This document shows positions 36,695-45,710 of a DNA stretch of 64,000 nt, one piece after another; within the stretch, counting starts at the first letter, position 1, and the number at the start of each line of letters is the position of its first letter. A program made the translations under genes and the position numbers. The stretch spans positions 28,611-92,610 of the forward strand of contig JAQWSU010000054.1 in assembly GCA_029243025.1 (NCBI GenBank). Direction: 5' to 3'. Below the pieces are notes generated by a model that made no database searches, was not told the origin of the DNA, and was given only the letters and a program-made list of their open reading frames with translations. This DNA comes from Pirellulaceae bacterium (GTDB lineage Bacteria > Planctomycetota > Planctomycetia > Pirellulales > Pirellulaceae).

Positions 36695-38014
36695 TCAGAT
36701 TTCTTCAATCTCGATTCCAAAGACACCGGCGATAGTGCGGATATCGTTGAGATTGTGACCCATTGTCAACAAGTAATGATGGGATGCGACTGATCTCATT
36801 AGTTTCAGACCATCGCCGACCTTGACAACACCTCCGTTCAAACAATCGGACCCGGGAAACTGGGAGTAACCTGTTAGGTCGCCTTCCGCGACAGTCATTT
36901 TTTGCATGGAGGGATGAAGTTTAGCAAGCGTCATCGGGCCTGTTGGGAGATCGGCATCAATGGCGGTGGCGTTATCGTCAACGATTGCGAGTGCCTTGTT
37001 CTTGAGACTCCAACGGGTAGCGAAGGCTCTGGGAATGACGCCCATGAATCCACAGTGCGCAATCAGGATATGATTGTCTGGATCACCTTCGACGGCCGGA
37101 AATGCAGGAATTCGCTCATGTTTTAGGGCAGCCTGACCCAACACAAACGGATAGAGATTGGTCATCAGGATCGGCACATCCAAAGATTTGTGCAGTACGT
37201 ATTTGCTGAGCATCGACATTGTATCGGCTTCGCAGCCCCACATCATGCCTCGCTCTTCAAACAAACGGGCCCATGCTAAACAGGGTGTCGTGTCGGAGAA
37301 GTGTGATTCATTTAAGCAATTGATTCCGACACTGCGAATGTTGGGATCGGCATCCAAGTGCTCTTTGACCGCCAAATAGATTTTGACGGCGCTCAACAGT
37401 GGACTGCCACTGACAGTCTCCTCCTGCCACTGCCAGGCATCCCACTCGTGCTGCGCTGCGTCATCAGAGATCTGTTTGGCCTTAGCGCCGAGTTCACGAA
37501 AGCTGCGTTTTTCGATTGTCACGCCAAACTTGTCGGCCATCCGTTGTGTGCACTCGTCCTCCCACCAATAAAACCGCTTGAAGATCGGCGCCTGGGCGCC
37601 TTGGCCAGGATCATCTTGAAACACGACAAACTTGGCAGATGCCAATTCGCGTTTGACTCGCAGGGCAGCGACGATCTTCTTTGTCAAAGAAAGGTCATAC
37701 GGAGCCAGAGTTGATACGCCCTCACCGCGAAGATACTCGGTGATTTCCCAGTCCCACATGGCGATCGTGCCGGATTCATCCGTAACGATCAAGATGGGGA
37801 TTTTGATTGCTTGAAACGCATCGAGACAACGATAGGCCTCACCCAGTATTTGTGGAAACAGCACTGCTTCGGCGTCTGGGATTTGCGCTCCCAATGGGAC
37901 CGGATCCAGTAGCTCAACGTTGTTTCCGATCAAGCGACGAATGTGTGCCATCTGCGTGTCGAATCCTTCATCCCGACCCGGATCGAAATAGAGGGGAACC
38001 AGACGAGGTTTCAT
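36695..38014 (-). CDS. L-fucose/L-arabinose isomerase-like protein
   Basis: A 439-residue cytoplasmic protein. The start at 38014 (MKPRLVPLYF) has AAGGA about eight bases upstream; the frame upstream to 38107 has no support. The order of motifs resembles the fucose-isomerase fold: a Rossmann-like N-terminal half, then SVGINCLNESHFSDTTPCLA and GMMWGCEADTMSML, where fucose isomerases have a Cys-rich and a CEAD segment, and a C-terminal domain with ILIAHCGFMG. This suggests a metal-dependent aldose-ketose isomerase or a relative with altered chemistry. Residues equivalent to the metal ligands would need alignment. It is the second gene of the cluster. Confidence 0.7.
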   Translation of the reverse strand: MKPRLVPLYFDPGRDEGFDTQMAHIRRLIGNNVELLDPVPLGAQIPDAEAVLFPQILGEAYRCLDAFQAIKIPILIVTDESGTIAMWDWEITEYLRGEGVSTLAPYDLSLTKKIVAALRVKRELASAKFVVFQDDPGQGAQAPIFKRFYWWEDECTQRMADKFGVTIEKRSFRELGAKAKQISDDAAQHEWDAWQWQEETVSGSPLLSAVKIYLAVKEHLDADPNIRSVGINCLNESHFSDTTPCLAWARLFEERGMMWGCEADTMSMLSKYVLHKSLDVPILMTNLYPFVLGQAALKHERIPAFPAVEGDPDNHILIAHCGFMGVIPRAFATRWSLKNKALAIVDDNATAIDADLPTGPMTLAKLHPSMQKMTVAEGDLTGYSQFPGSDCLNGGVVKVGDGLKLMRSVASHHYLLTMGHNLNDIRTIAGVFGIEIEEI

Positions 38015-38151
38015 GCAATATTCCTTTAAGTTTGCCGAAGACGGCTGCCCATTGCCGCCTGGTTTGACTTCGGACAGAGTCGCAGGTTGGGCACCTGGCG
38101 GGGCCAACTTCTATCGCGTCAGCTCCATCGGATCACGCAATTGGTGTTAGG

Positions 38152-39027
38152 TTACGCCACCGATTCCGAATCAACTTCGGCTGCGATGTTGCGCAAGGCT
38201 TGAACACTACTCGCCACAGCGGCATCCTCGTCCTCATAATCCGGATGGAGGAAATCAAGTTCCATCGCGAGAAATCCCTGGTAGTTGGCTTGCTTTAGTT
38301 TTCGGGCGAGAGCCAAGTTATCAATGAAGCCGTCACCAACCGGGGCGGTGGAAAAGAAATACCAATCGTCAACATTTGCGTCGGAGTTGATTTTGAGATC
38401 CTTGATATGCGTTGCCAGCGTGTGCGGAGCCAGCTTGTCCATCGCTTTAACCGGATCGTCTAAAAGGCGAGCGAAATTCCCGGTATCAAAGTTCAATCCG
38501 AGATAGGGGGAGCCGACTTCTTCTAGCAGTTGCAGGATTTCATCGCCAGTAAAATCAATGTGGTTCTCGATCGCCATTTTAACGTCGTGATCTTGTGCGA
38601 TTGGAATCGCTGCTTTGAACATACGAACTAACCGCTGGATCTGTGTCTGATGATCCTCAAAACGGAACATCAGCGACGATCCAACCACTCGCATGACTTT
38701 CGCACCGATTTGCTCCGCATGCTGAAAGGTCCGCAACATCTCCTGATATTCGTCTTCGTTCTTGCCACCCTCCAAACCGTCTGGGTGCCCCCACGCCCAG
38801 ACTCGGTCGAATTGGTAATCGTCAAGTCGGTCTTTGATCGATTTGAGATAACCCTCATCATCCTTGTTGGGCACAAAACAGGACTCGATTGAAACACCAT
38901 CGACAGCCAGCTGTTTTGCTCGATCCAAAAAACCCTCAAGCAGCATCCGTTTCGGTGGATCTGCCTGTTCTGGATAGACTTCACCAAAATACCGGTGATA
39001 ACAATAACTGTCGATTCCAACCTTCAT
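38152..39027 (-). CDS. Sugar phosphate isomerase/epimerase-like TIM-barrel protein
   Basis: A 291-residue cytoplasmic TIM-barrel protein, probably the first gene of the cluster. The ATG at 39027 (MKVGIDSYCYH) is preferred over 39033 because GGAG lies seven bases before it. Metal-site segments are clear: MAIENHIDF, LGLNFDTGNFA, ATHIKDLKI and LAMELDF, giving the Glu-Asp-His-Glu set typical of isomerases, epimerases and 2-keto-inositol dehydratase-type enzymes (IolE/IolI relatives). There is no export signal, in contrast to the TIM-barrel protein that ends the cluster. A 75-bp gap separates it from the LamG protein gene upstream (stop at 39109), so the cluster promoter may lie within or just upstream of that gap. 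Confidence 0.85.
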   Translation of the reverse strand: MKVGIDSYCYHRYFGEVYPEQADPPKRMLLEGFLDRAKQLAVDGVSIESCFVPNKDDEGYLKSIKDRLDDYQFDRVWAWGHPDGLEGGKNEDEYQEMLRTFQHAEQIGAKVMRVVGSSLMFRFEDHQTQIQRLVRMFKAAIPIAQDHDVKMAIENHIDFTGDEILQLLEEVGSPYLGLNFDTGNFARLLDDPVKAMDKLAPHTLATHIKDLKINSDANVDDWYFFSTAPVGDGFIDNLALARKLKQANYQGFLAMELDFLHPDYEDEDAAVASSVQALRNIAAEVDSESVA

Positions 39028-39108
39028 CTGCATACTCCGCTTTTGAGATGCTTTGTGAACTTACCACAAATATCTTATCAGAAAAATATTGGGAGCTGTT
39101 CGTCAGCC

Positions 39109-40383
39109 TTACTTGGTCGCTGCGCGTTTTCTGAAGCCAGCCACGACGAGGCATATGGTTAACCAAGTTGTGAACGCAAGGGTGGGTTCGGGAACAACGG
39201 CAGCCGATGGACGCTTGCCAACCTCGAATCCCGCATCGGAGAAGGCTGCAACCAAATCGCCCGTACCAAACACCGCATCGCCATCCCAGTCGCCTTCGGC
39301 CCAGCCGGCTGTTTCGCCTGTTTCAAACTTACCCACGCTGAAAACGGTCACCAAGTCGCTCGAATTAAACAGACCGTCCAAGTTAGCGTCGCCAAACCAG
39401 CTAACTTTCAGGTCCGCGACCCAGAATGATCTGTCTGCGCTATTTACACTACCGTCAGAGTTGACGTCAAACTCCAAGTTGTTGGTTCCGGCCCGAACCT
39501 CCGCGGAAAGTGAATCGATATCGGAAGCGTCCAGCTCACCATTCCCGTTGAAATCGCCGGAGGTGCGCACGGGTCCCATCGCGAGGGCAATGTGGTTGGC
39601 GATTTGTTCTTCTGTTAATTCGAAGGGATAAATTGCCACCTCATCAATCAGTCCCAACCAGGCAAAATTACTATCGGACTTTCTTGTCCGGCCGATGTAC
39701 CACGAACCGTCGTCGCCGCCAGCGTCCTGCAAATCGCCACTGCCTTCGAAATCAATCTGCCTTTCCCCATCCAAGTAAACGATGCCCGTTCCATCACCAC
39801 CGTCGCTTTCACCTGCAAAGATTCCCACGACATGGTGCCATTCATCCACCTCCATCGGTCCGTCGGAGTGAGGGTCAAAGAACTCGTTGAAGTCATTGCG
39901 AATGACAAAATCCAGTTCGCCGCCTTGTCCTGTGTGGTTTACATCCAGCTCATAGCTTCCGTCCCAGCGAGCAACGATCGGCGAGAAACCCACGGTGTGG
40001 TCGCCTTCGAGGAGCACCCAGGCCTCGATCGAGATTGAATTGCCGGGATGTTGTGGATCATCCAGCAGCACGTGTGTTCCGTTTTGTTCATCGAAATGAG
40101 CTGCCTTGCCTAACGCAGGAAAAGCACTCGCATGGCCCAGCGTGACCCCGCCTTCATAGGTTCCGGGGTTATTTGACTGAGCTGGTATATCACCGTTTGC
40201 GGCCTGGTCAGGAATCTCGTCCTTGGCTGGTTGTGAGGTATCCGTTTCCTCGAAACGCCAATAATGGATCGCACCGTCGGAAATTATCTGTTCGGCATAC
40301 TGAGCTTGAACTTGAGTCTCCGGAAAGATAATTGCGGCTGCAACGACGAACATCAACACCCGAACTCGGAGTGAGAGGGTCAT
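39109..40383 (-). CDS. Exported LamG-domain protein with EF-hand repeats and PEP-CTERM-like tail
   Basis: A 424-residue exported protein with a signal peptide (core VLMFVVAAAIIF, cleaved near VQAQ) and a LamG/concanavalin-like domain (about 30-265, with AAHFDEQNGTHVLL, ISIEAWVLLEGD, WHHVVGIFAG and WYIGRTR). Four calcium loops follow (GDFNGNGELDASDID, FDVNSDGSVNSADRS, GDANLDGLFNSSDLV, GDWDGDAVFGTGDLV) and the tail is VPEPTLAFTTWLTICLVV followed by RKR. LamG domains often bind glycans or fold as jelly rolls, so surface carbohydrate recognition is likely. It is a paralogue of the LamG protein at 46030-46860, which lacks the EF-hand part. It lies just upstream of the sugar cluster on the same strand. 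Confidence 0.85.
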   Translation of the reverse strand: MTLSLRVRVLMFVVAAAIIFPETQVQAQYAEQIISDGAIHYWRFEETDTSQPAKDEIPDQAANGDIPAQSNNPGTYEGGVTLGHASAFPALGKAAHFDEQNGTHVLLDDPQHPGNSISIEAWVLLEGDHTVGFSPIVARWDGSYELDVNHTGQGGELDFVIRNDFNEFFDPHSDGPMEVDEWHHVVGIFAGESDGGDGTGIVYLDGERQIDFEGSGDLQDAGGDDGSWYIGRTRKSDSNFAWLGLIDEVAIYPFELTEEQIANHIALAMGPVRTSGDFNGNGELDASDIDSLSAEVRAGTNNLEFDVNSDGSVNSADRSFWVADLKVSWFGDANLDGLFNSSDLVTVFSVGKFETGETAGWAEGDWDGDAVFGTGDLVAAFSDAGFEVGKRPSAAVVPEPTLAFTTWLTICLVVAGFRKRAATK

Positions 40384-40565
40384 GGGTAACTCTCCTGAAG
40401 TCTGTTAGGTAACTGTCTGTTGGAAACACGAGGTTGGCCTGATCATCCTAAGGCGATCATTCGACTGCTAGGTCATTCGATGGAATCGCGCCGCGCGAAA
40501 GCACCAATGCCTTATGGTGGGGCTGATCTGCTCGCGAGCCTGAGCCGCCAGCAGTTGGTTTGGGC

Positions 40566-43500
40566 TCATGGGTGATTGGTTTCCTTTCGGTTGGCACCAG
40601 CGATATCGTTTAGCAGCGACGAACTTAATGTCGGTATGACGGCTGACGAATAACTTCCACGTTGAAAGGCAAAAACCAAGTCCCGCGAATCGAATCTCGC
40701 GTCTCCATTCCAATCGCCATCCGTCCAACTTGCCAGCTCGGTTGCCGACTCGTATTTTCCTTGTTGAAATATTTGCACCAAGTCAGACGAGTCAAACACG
40801 CGATCAAGATTCGAATCGCCGGCCTCAAATTTGGCCTCACCTGGCGTCCCGCCAATTGGGGCGCTGGCGCGCCAGTTGGCGGGATTGTTGTAATCACCAT
40901 TCGTAGAGATCGCTTGCAAAGAGGCTCCTAGTCCGTCAGCTAAAGCGGGCCAGGCCACGCTGTCGTCGTAGGTAAACGATTGCAGTACGCTTCCATCGGC
41001 GGCTAACAGTGTGATTTGTTCACCGTCGTCTGCGAGTCGGCCGTTGTATTGGCCTGCAATTCGTATGTCGTTTTCGTAGCGTGAAGTGAAAGCGCTCTGA
41101 TTTTCTACGATAACGATGCGCTGTCCGGGGGCCAGTGATTGTTGCTCGAATTTGAATTCGATGCCCTCTGCTGTACCGTTCACATCAACTTCGCTAAGTT
41201 GCACGTTCCCAAGATTGATACCTTTTTGGCCAATATTGACCAGCTCAATGAACTCATATTCGTTGTTATCCAAGTCAAGTTCGCCCACGGTCAAATCCGC
41301 ATCGGCAGGATTGTAATGAACTTCGCTGATGCGTAGATTCGTCGAACTGGCAGGCACGACATCGACCAGATAGTTTCTTGACTCCACTGCCGACCAAACT
41401 TCATCTTGCAGGACTCGTGCCTGGACCGTCGTTTCCGAGTTGATGGTCAGGGGAGTGGTGTACAGATTGGCGTTCGGATTCATCGCTCCGCCGGCTAAAC
41501 GTGGGTCGCTGCCGTCTGTTGTGAAGTAGATCGGCAATCGTCGAGGCTGTTCATCCTGAGGCACAGCAACTAATTCGGGCAGGATGAGAAAATCAGAACT
41601 ACCGGTGCTTGTATTGATACCATGAATTGCCAATACGTTGTGGCCGGTCTGCAGGAGGTTTGCGAAATCGGATATATCAAAGGTTTCAAAATCGTAAGCT
41701 TCATGGGCATTTGCGCGGGCCTCGCCCAGGTTGGGGTTGCGTACCGATGCGCTGCGCGCCACTTCGGTGCCATTCAGGTAGGCGACGAACCCATCGTCGT
41801 ATCGCATGTTCAGTAACAGAGCTTGAAGCGAGGTCGGATCTTGGGCAAGGTTGAAATCAATGCGCAAGAGCGCTGACCGGATACGCCTCATCTTCGACTG
41901 CACGTCAGTTTCAATGATGCTGTTGTAGCCTTCAGAATTATCGAATCCAACACCTGTTGTTGCCGCGATCCACGTCGCATCAGGCTGGAAGTCCACGGCC
42001 GTCCAGCGATTGCCTAACGCGTCATCTTCGACAGGCTTTAGCCGGGCTGAAGCACCAGCAGCGACAAGAATCTGGCCAGCCGGCGCCAGATCCGACTCCA
42101 TGGCGAGCGACGTTCCGGACGCGATCACGCCATTGGGTTGATCCAATCGGGGTGCTGGCACAAATTGCTCGTCCAGCCAGGCAGCGTGTTGTACGAGCCA
42201 GTCGCCCAGGTAATCAACTTCCTTTTCGTAGGTGTCCCGGTTCTGGAAACCGGGCGGTGAGATGTGGGTGTTACGTCCTAGCGTGTTCCAGCGTTCAAAA
42301 TTACGGCCCGCCGCTTCGGCGGTCAGTAATTGATATTTTGCATCAATGTCGGCTAAGAAATTATCGTCTTGGAGGACCGTTTGTCGTAATTCATGCCAAC
42401 GATCAACGATTAGTTGCCAATGATCGGGGTCTTGCTGCAACCGCACCGACCACGCGGGCCAAGGAGGAATCGTTGCCGTCGTGTACGAATAATTCCACCC
42501 TTCAATGTCACACCCACAACGCTGAACGGTACTTGGTTCCGCATAATTCACGTTACCCAACGCCCAATTCATGTCCCACATCGGGCCTTGCGTCAGTTTG
42601 CCGCCGCGATCAATCCAAATGTAGGTGCTGCCACCATCGAAATCACGAGTGAACTCGCGCATCGCCCGGTAATCGACAAACGATGCTACATCGATATACT
42701 CGCTGTAGTGCTTACCTGTTTCCGGATGGATGAAATCGGGACTGTAGAGCGCTGTCTCGAATTCTTCGATATAGCTTTTGATCCAGCTTTTCTGCGCCGC
42801 ATTCAAATCGCCAAACGCAGGGTCCTCGTATTGATAACCGATCGATCGACCACTGCCCCGTGTTGTGAACGGACCAGGATTACCCACTTCGATTACGTAT
42901 CCGCCAGTGATCTCTTCTTTATTGGTTGTCGCCTCCGGCGATTGAATATCGATGCGATTTGGGCCTATCTTAATGCTCTCGACCAAAACATAGATTCCGA
43001 GGTAGTCGTCGTCGAAAGAGATCTCACTGTCACCGTCAGTATTCAGGAATAGTTCTACATATTTGGTTCTTGGAGAATAGTATCCGAGATCCTCCCACCA
43101 CTTGAAGGTGACCACGTTACGCATCAACGATTTGTCGGTATAAGGTCCGTTTAACACCCAATCCGATTCGGATGGAAGTCCCAGCAAAGGGAATTCAGCA
43201 TCGTTGCCGGCCGCGTCCCATGTTTCGAATTTGTATTGTTTCTTAGCAAACCCGGCGCTCGATCTTCCACGCTGTCGGATTCCCGACTCTCCCAGATACT
43301 GCGGATCGGAATTGACGCTTGATCTTCCCGTCGTTGGCGAAATGTCGAAGACCGCAGAGAACGAACTACGGTCGCGACCCGAGCCGGGCGTTTTGTTGAA
43401 CGTGTCGATCACGAAGATCGGTAGGTTCGAATCGAATTGCTTGAGATCATCAGCCATCTTGAGAAACGCTTCACGCTGCACAGGACCGCCCACTCCAAGA

Positions 43501-45287
43501 CTTGTGAACGATCTTGCCTTGATCTGTGTAGTCTGACGGACGGTGATCGACCCGTCGTAAAGCGTGGAATTGACGGTTGGCTCCGTCCCATCGGTCGTGT
43601 AGCGGATCGTATCGATGTCGTTCGCAATCGACAGACTGACCGTCACATCCTCAGTGAGAATGCCGCCAGCCCGTGAAAAAGTCACTAGGCCACCACCACG
43701 CAACGAATTTGACTCACCCGGCGTAGGACTGCCAAGGAATCCGAAGGTTACCGGATCTGCTCCTACAGCGATTAACTCCGGGTGGATCAGAAAGTCCGAT
43801 CCGTCGTCGGGTGAATTTAATCCGTGAATTGCCAGCACATTTCCACTCTCTCGGAAAGCCTCCTTCGTATCTGGGATGTCAAACTCGGCGAACTCCAGTG
43901 CTGATGGGTCCGGGTTTGTGTTCGTAGCGGAAGCGTCCCAGTCGGTCTGCAAGGGTGCGTTCGTGCGCGCCACTTCGGTGCCATTCAGGTAGGCAACGAA
44001 TCCGTCGTCATACTTCATTCGCAATGTGGCGTTGGTGATCGAATCGAAGGCTGGCGCATCAAAGGATGTCCGCAAGTAGACCGACGATTGGTCGACTTCA
44101 TACATCGAGGAGGTCAAGTTAGTCGTGATCACATCTGCGTCATAAGCCAAATCTGGATTGAGCAGCTTGCCTCGTGACAATGAGACTTCGCCTAAACCGT
44201 AAAACGCGCCATGCGAGCTCACTTGACGCAATCGAATGAAACGTGCCGTCTGTTCGCCAACTGAGAATTGTTCGAGAGGGACTCGCTCACCGAGCACCGG
44301 TTCAGCCGTTGTGAAAAACTGCTCGTCCGTGAAGTCGTCTCCGTTCTGTGAGAACGAGACGGCGAACTCCTTCGTTCCCTGATTTTGTTGGACATCTCGG
44401 TTCTGGATGGTGTCGAAAAATGAATAATTCCAGAGCAATAGATGGTCAAACGTAGCCGGGAAAAGGAGGGAGAATTGTAACGTACCTGGAGAACTGCTGA
44501 GCCAACCGCCGTCGTTCTCGAAAACAGCTGAATGGCTTGTGGCCGCAGAAATCGGTAGTGGCGTCAAGTAAGGTGATTGTTGGTTAATGAGATGCGAACT
44601 GCTCCCACTAAAGGTTCCGTCAAATCCCACATGAGAAACCGTGAAAGGAGTTACCACGGTGCCTTCGGTCTGATCTGCATCAAATCCGAAACCCGCTCGT
44701 CCTTCACTCCACGCGGAACTATCAAATCCAGCTTGCGTCCATGACGGTGAGCCATTCTGTAAACCATCCGCCGAGCCATTCGAAGGCACCGACAGCTGGT
44801 AAACCGATTCGGCATCGACATAGGTTTGCATGCCCGATGCACCGCGTCCATAGGATATGTCTGCGGTCTGTACTGGGTAACTTGATGAGTCTTGAATTGT
44901 GGTCCCATCCGGTCGTACCAGTGCGATTAACTCTCCCGATTTCGATAGCTTGAAGTTTGTATGTAAATTCGCTGTCGGATCACGGCGGTCTTTACCTGAT
45001 GCGAAAAACAGCCGGTATTCATCCGGACTGAGTATCGTGTCCTGTGGCAGCTGCCATTTGGTGAGCTCGGTTTGATCGTCGGTCAAGTGCCAACCGCCAA
45101 GGTTGATTGGCTCGGCTGACACGTTATGTAGTTCGACCCAATCCGGTGTTTCCTGATCTTCATCTTCAAGTGTCCCACGATTGGACGCCATGAATTCGTT
45201 GATCACGACATCTCCCGCCAGCATCGTCCGTGATTCCAGTCGCTCTAAATCGAAACGGCGAAACTTTCGGTTGAAAACTGAACTCAT
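40566..45287 (-). CDS. Giant surface protein: LEPR-XLL start, lamin-tail, CotH-kinase and EF-hand domains
   Basis: A protein of about 1573 residues. The start at 45287 has AAGGG eight bases upstream. The N-terminus FDLERLESRTMLAGD is the planctomycete LEPR-XLL-type segment found at the start of giant exported proteins. Then come a lamin-tail domain (VVINEFMASNRG, WVELHN), two similar regions with YLNGTEVAR, chitobiase-type C-terminal repeats (TIRYTTDGTEPT, FTTDGSDPR) and a central CotH-like region (about 600-1000: GIRQRGRSS, GIYVLVESIK, MWDMNWALGN). A second lamin-tail domain (RISEVHYNP, EFIELVNIG) and one EF-hand pair (GDSNLDRVFDSSDLV, GDWNGDARFDSRDLV) follow. CotH proteins are atypical protein kinases in spore coats; whether this one phosphorylates anything is unknown. 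No PEP-CTERM tail is seen. Confidence 0.85.
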   Translation of the reverse strand: MSSVFNRKFRRFDLERLESRTMLAGDVVINEFMASNRGTLEDEDQETPDWVELHNVSAEPINLGGWHLTDDQTELTKWQLPQDTILSPDEYRLFFASGKDRRDPTANLHTNFKLSKSGELIALVRPDGTTIQDSSSYPVQTADISYGRGASGMQTYVDAESVYQLSVPSNGSADGLQNGSPSWTQAGFDSSAWSEGRAGFGFDADQTEGTVVTPFTVSHVGFDGTFSGSSSHLINQQSPYLTPLPISAATSHSAVFENDGGWLSSSPGTLQFSLLFPATFDHLLLWNYSFFDTIQNRDVQQNQGTKEFAVSFSQNGDDFTDEQFFTTAEPVLGERVPLEQFSVGEQTARFIRLRQVSSHGAFYGLGEVSLSRGKLLNPDLAYDADVITTNLTSSMYEVDQSSVYLRTSFDAPAFDSITNATLRMKYDDGFVAYLNGTEVARTNAPLQTDWDASATNTNPDPSALEFAEFDIPDTKEAFRESGNVLAIHGLNSPDDGSDFLIHPELIAVGADPVTFGFLGSPTPGESNSLRGGGLVTFSRAGGILTEDVTVSLSIANDIDTIRYTTDGTEPTVNSTLYDGSITVRQTTQIKARSFTSLGVGGPVQREAFLKMADDLKQFDSNLPIFVIDTFNKTPGSGRDRSSFSAVFDISPTTGRSSVNSDPQYLGESGIRQRGRSSAGFAKKQYKFETWDAAGNDAEFPLLGLPSESDWVLNGPYTDKSLMRNVVTFKWWEDLGYYSPRTKYVELFLNTDGDSEISFDDDYLGIYVLVESIKIGPNRIDIQSPEATTNKEEITGGYVIEVGNPGPFTTRGSGRSIGYQYEDPAFGDLNAAQKSWIKSYIEEFETALYSPDFIHPETGKHYSEYIDVASFVDYRAMREFTRDFDGGSTYIWIDRGGKLTQGPMWDMNWALGNVNYAEPSTVQRCGCDIEGWNYSYTTATIPPWPAWSVRLQQDPDHWQLIVDRWHELRQTVLQDDNFLADIDAKYQLLTAEAAGRNFERWNTLGRNTHISPPGFQNRDTYEKEVDYLGDWLVQHAAWLDEQFVPAPRLDQPNGVIASGTSLAMESDLAPAGQILVAAGASARLKPVEDDALGNRWTAVDFQPDATWIAATTGVGFDNSEGYNSIIETDVQSKMRRIRSALLRIDFNLAQDPTSLQALLLNMRYDDGFVAYLNGTEVARSASVRNPNLGEARANAHEAYDFETFDISDFANLLQTGHNVLAIHGINTSTGSSDFLILPELVAVPQDEQPRRLPIYFTTDGSDPRLAGGAMNPNANLYTTPLTINSETTVQARVLQDEVWSAVESRNYLVDVVPASSTNLRISEVHYNPADADLTVGELDLDNNEYEFIELVNIGQKGINLGNVQLSEVDVNGTAEGIEFKFEQQSLAPGQRIVIVENQSAFTSRYENDIRIAGQYNGRLADDGEQITLLAADGSVLQSFTYDDSVAWPALADGLGASLQAISTNGDYNNPANWRASAPIGGTPGEAKFEAGDSNLDRVFDSSDLVQIFQQGKYESATELASWTDGDWNGDARFDSRDLVFAFQRGSYSSAVIPTLSSSLLNDIAGANRKETNHP

Positions 45288-45381
45288 TTTCGTGACCCTT
45301 TTATCGAAGGATTCGATCGTGGTCACAATGTGACGATGCTCTGTTCGTTGCGACCATGATAGAGTCCGTAATTTTAAGACA

Positions 45382-45412
45382 TCTTAGAAAGAATTCGACC
45401 TTCTTTCTAAGA
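45382..45412. other. Perfect 12-bp stem hairpin
   Basis: TCTTAGAAAGAA and TTCTTTCTAAGA form a perfect inverted repeat around a seven-base loop. It lies about 95 bases upstream of the CotH-type gene start, so on the minus strand it would fall in the leader RNA. On the plus strand it is followed by AATCTTTTT, but no plus-strand gene precedes it. A protein-binding operator or leader hairpin is possible. Confidence 0.7.
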
Positions 45413-45419
45413 AATCTTT

Positions 45420-45519
45420 TTAGGCATCTGTTCGACAAGATTAACCGATACTGACAAAGCCGATTCGTGTTAGGCATCTGTTCGACAAGATTAACCGATA
45501 CTGACAAAGCCGATTCGTG
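45420..45519. repeat. 50-bp perfect tandem duplication
   Basis: A 50-base unit beginning TTAGGCATCTGTTCGACAAG and ending CCGATTCGTG occurs twice head to tail without a mismatch (45420-45469 and 45470-45519). It lies upstream of the CotH-type gene. Perfect identity indicates a recent event or selection. Confidence 0.9.
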
Positions 45520-45606
45520 GTCGGTAATCATTCCGCATGGCAACCATGATTTATGAAATGGTTTTTCATTTTTTGAAATGAAATTACGTAGGCGTCGCAA
45601 GCGTCC

Positions 45607-45710
45607 CGTCGTTGTCGCAAAAGTTTCGTCGTTGTCGCAAAAGCGAAGTGATTTTGTCGTAAAAGATCCATCGTTGTCGCAGAAGTGAAAAGAGGTTGTC
45701 GAAAACATAT
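45607..45710. repeat. Degenerate short repeats, about 20-bp period
   Basis: CGTCGTTGTCGCAAAAG occurs perfectly at 45607-45623 and 45627-45643. Weaker versions follow: TTTTGTCGTAAAAG near 45652, TCGTTGTCGCAGAAG at 45671-45685 and GGTTGTCGAAAAC near 45694. The spacing of about two helical turns is reminiscent of protein-binding iterons, but no replication gene is nearby. Confidence 0.75.

Noticed and set aside
41957..43052. Long plus-strand frames (231 and 212 codons) inside the CotH-type gene
   Set aside because: They are antisense to a strongly supported coding frame and rich in Arg/Pro/Ser as expected of shadow frames; no domain is seen.
45301..45708. A 135-codon minus-strand frame with recurring FCDND residues
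   Set aside because: The recurrence comes from the short DNA repeats; there is no domain, and the frame overlaps the likely leader of the CotH-type gene.
45607..45710. Possible CRISPR array
   Set aside because: The units are only about 17 bases, degenerate, and the 3-5-base gaps are far too short for spacers; no cas genes are present.
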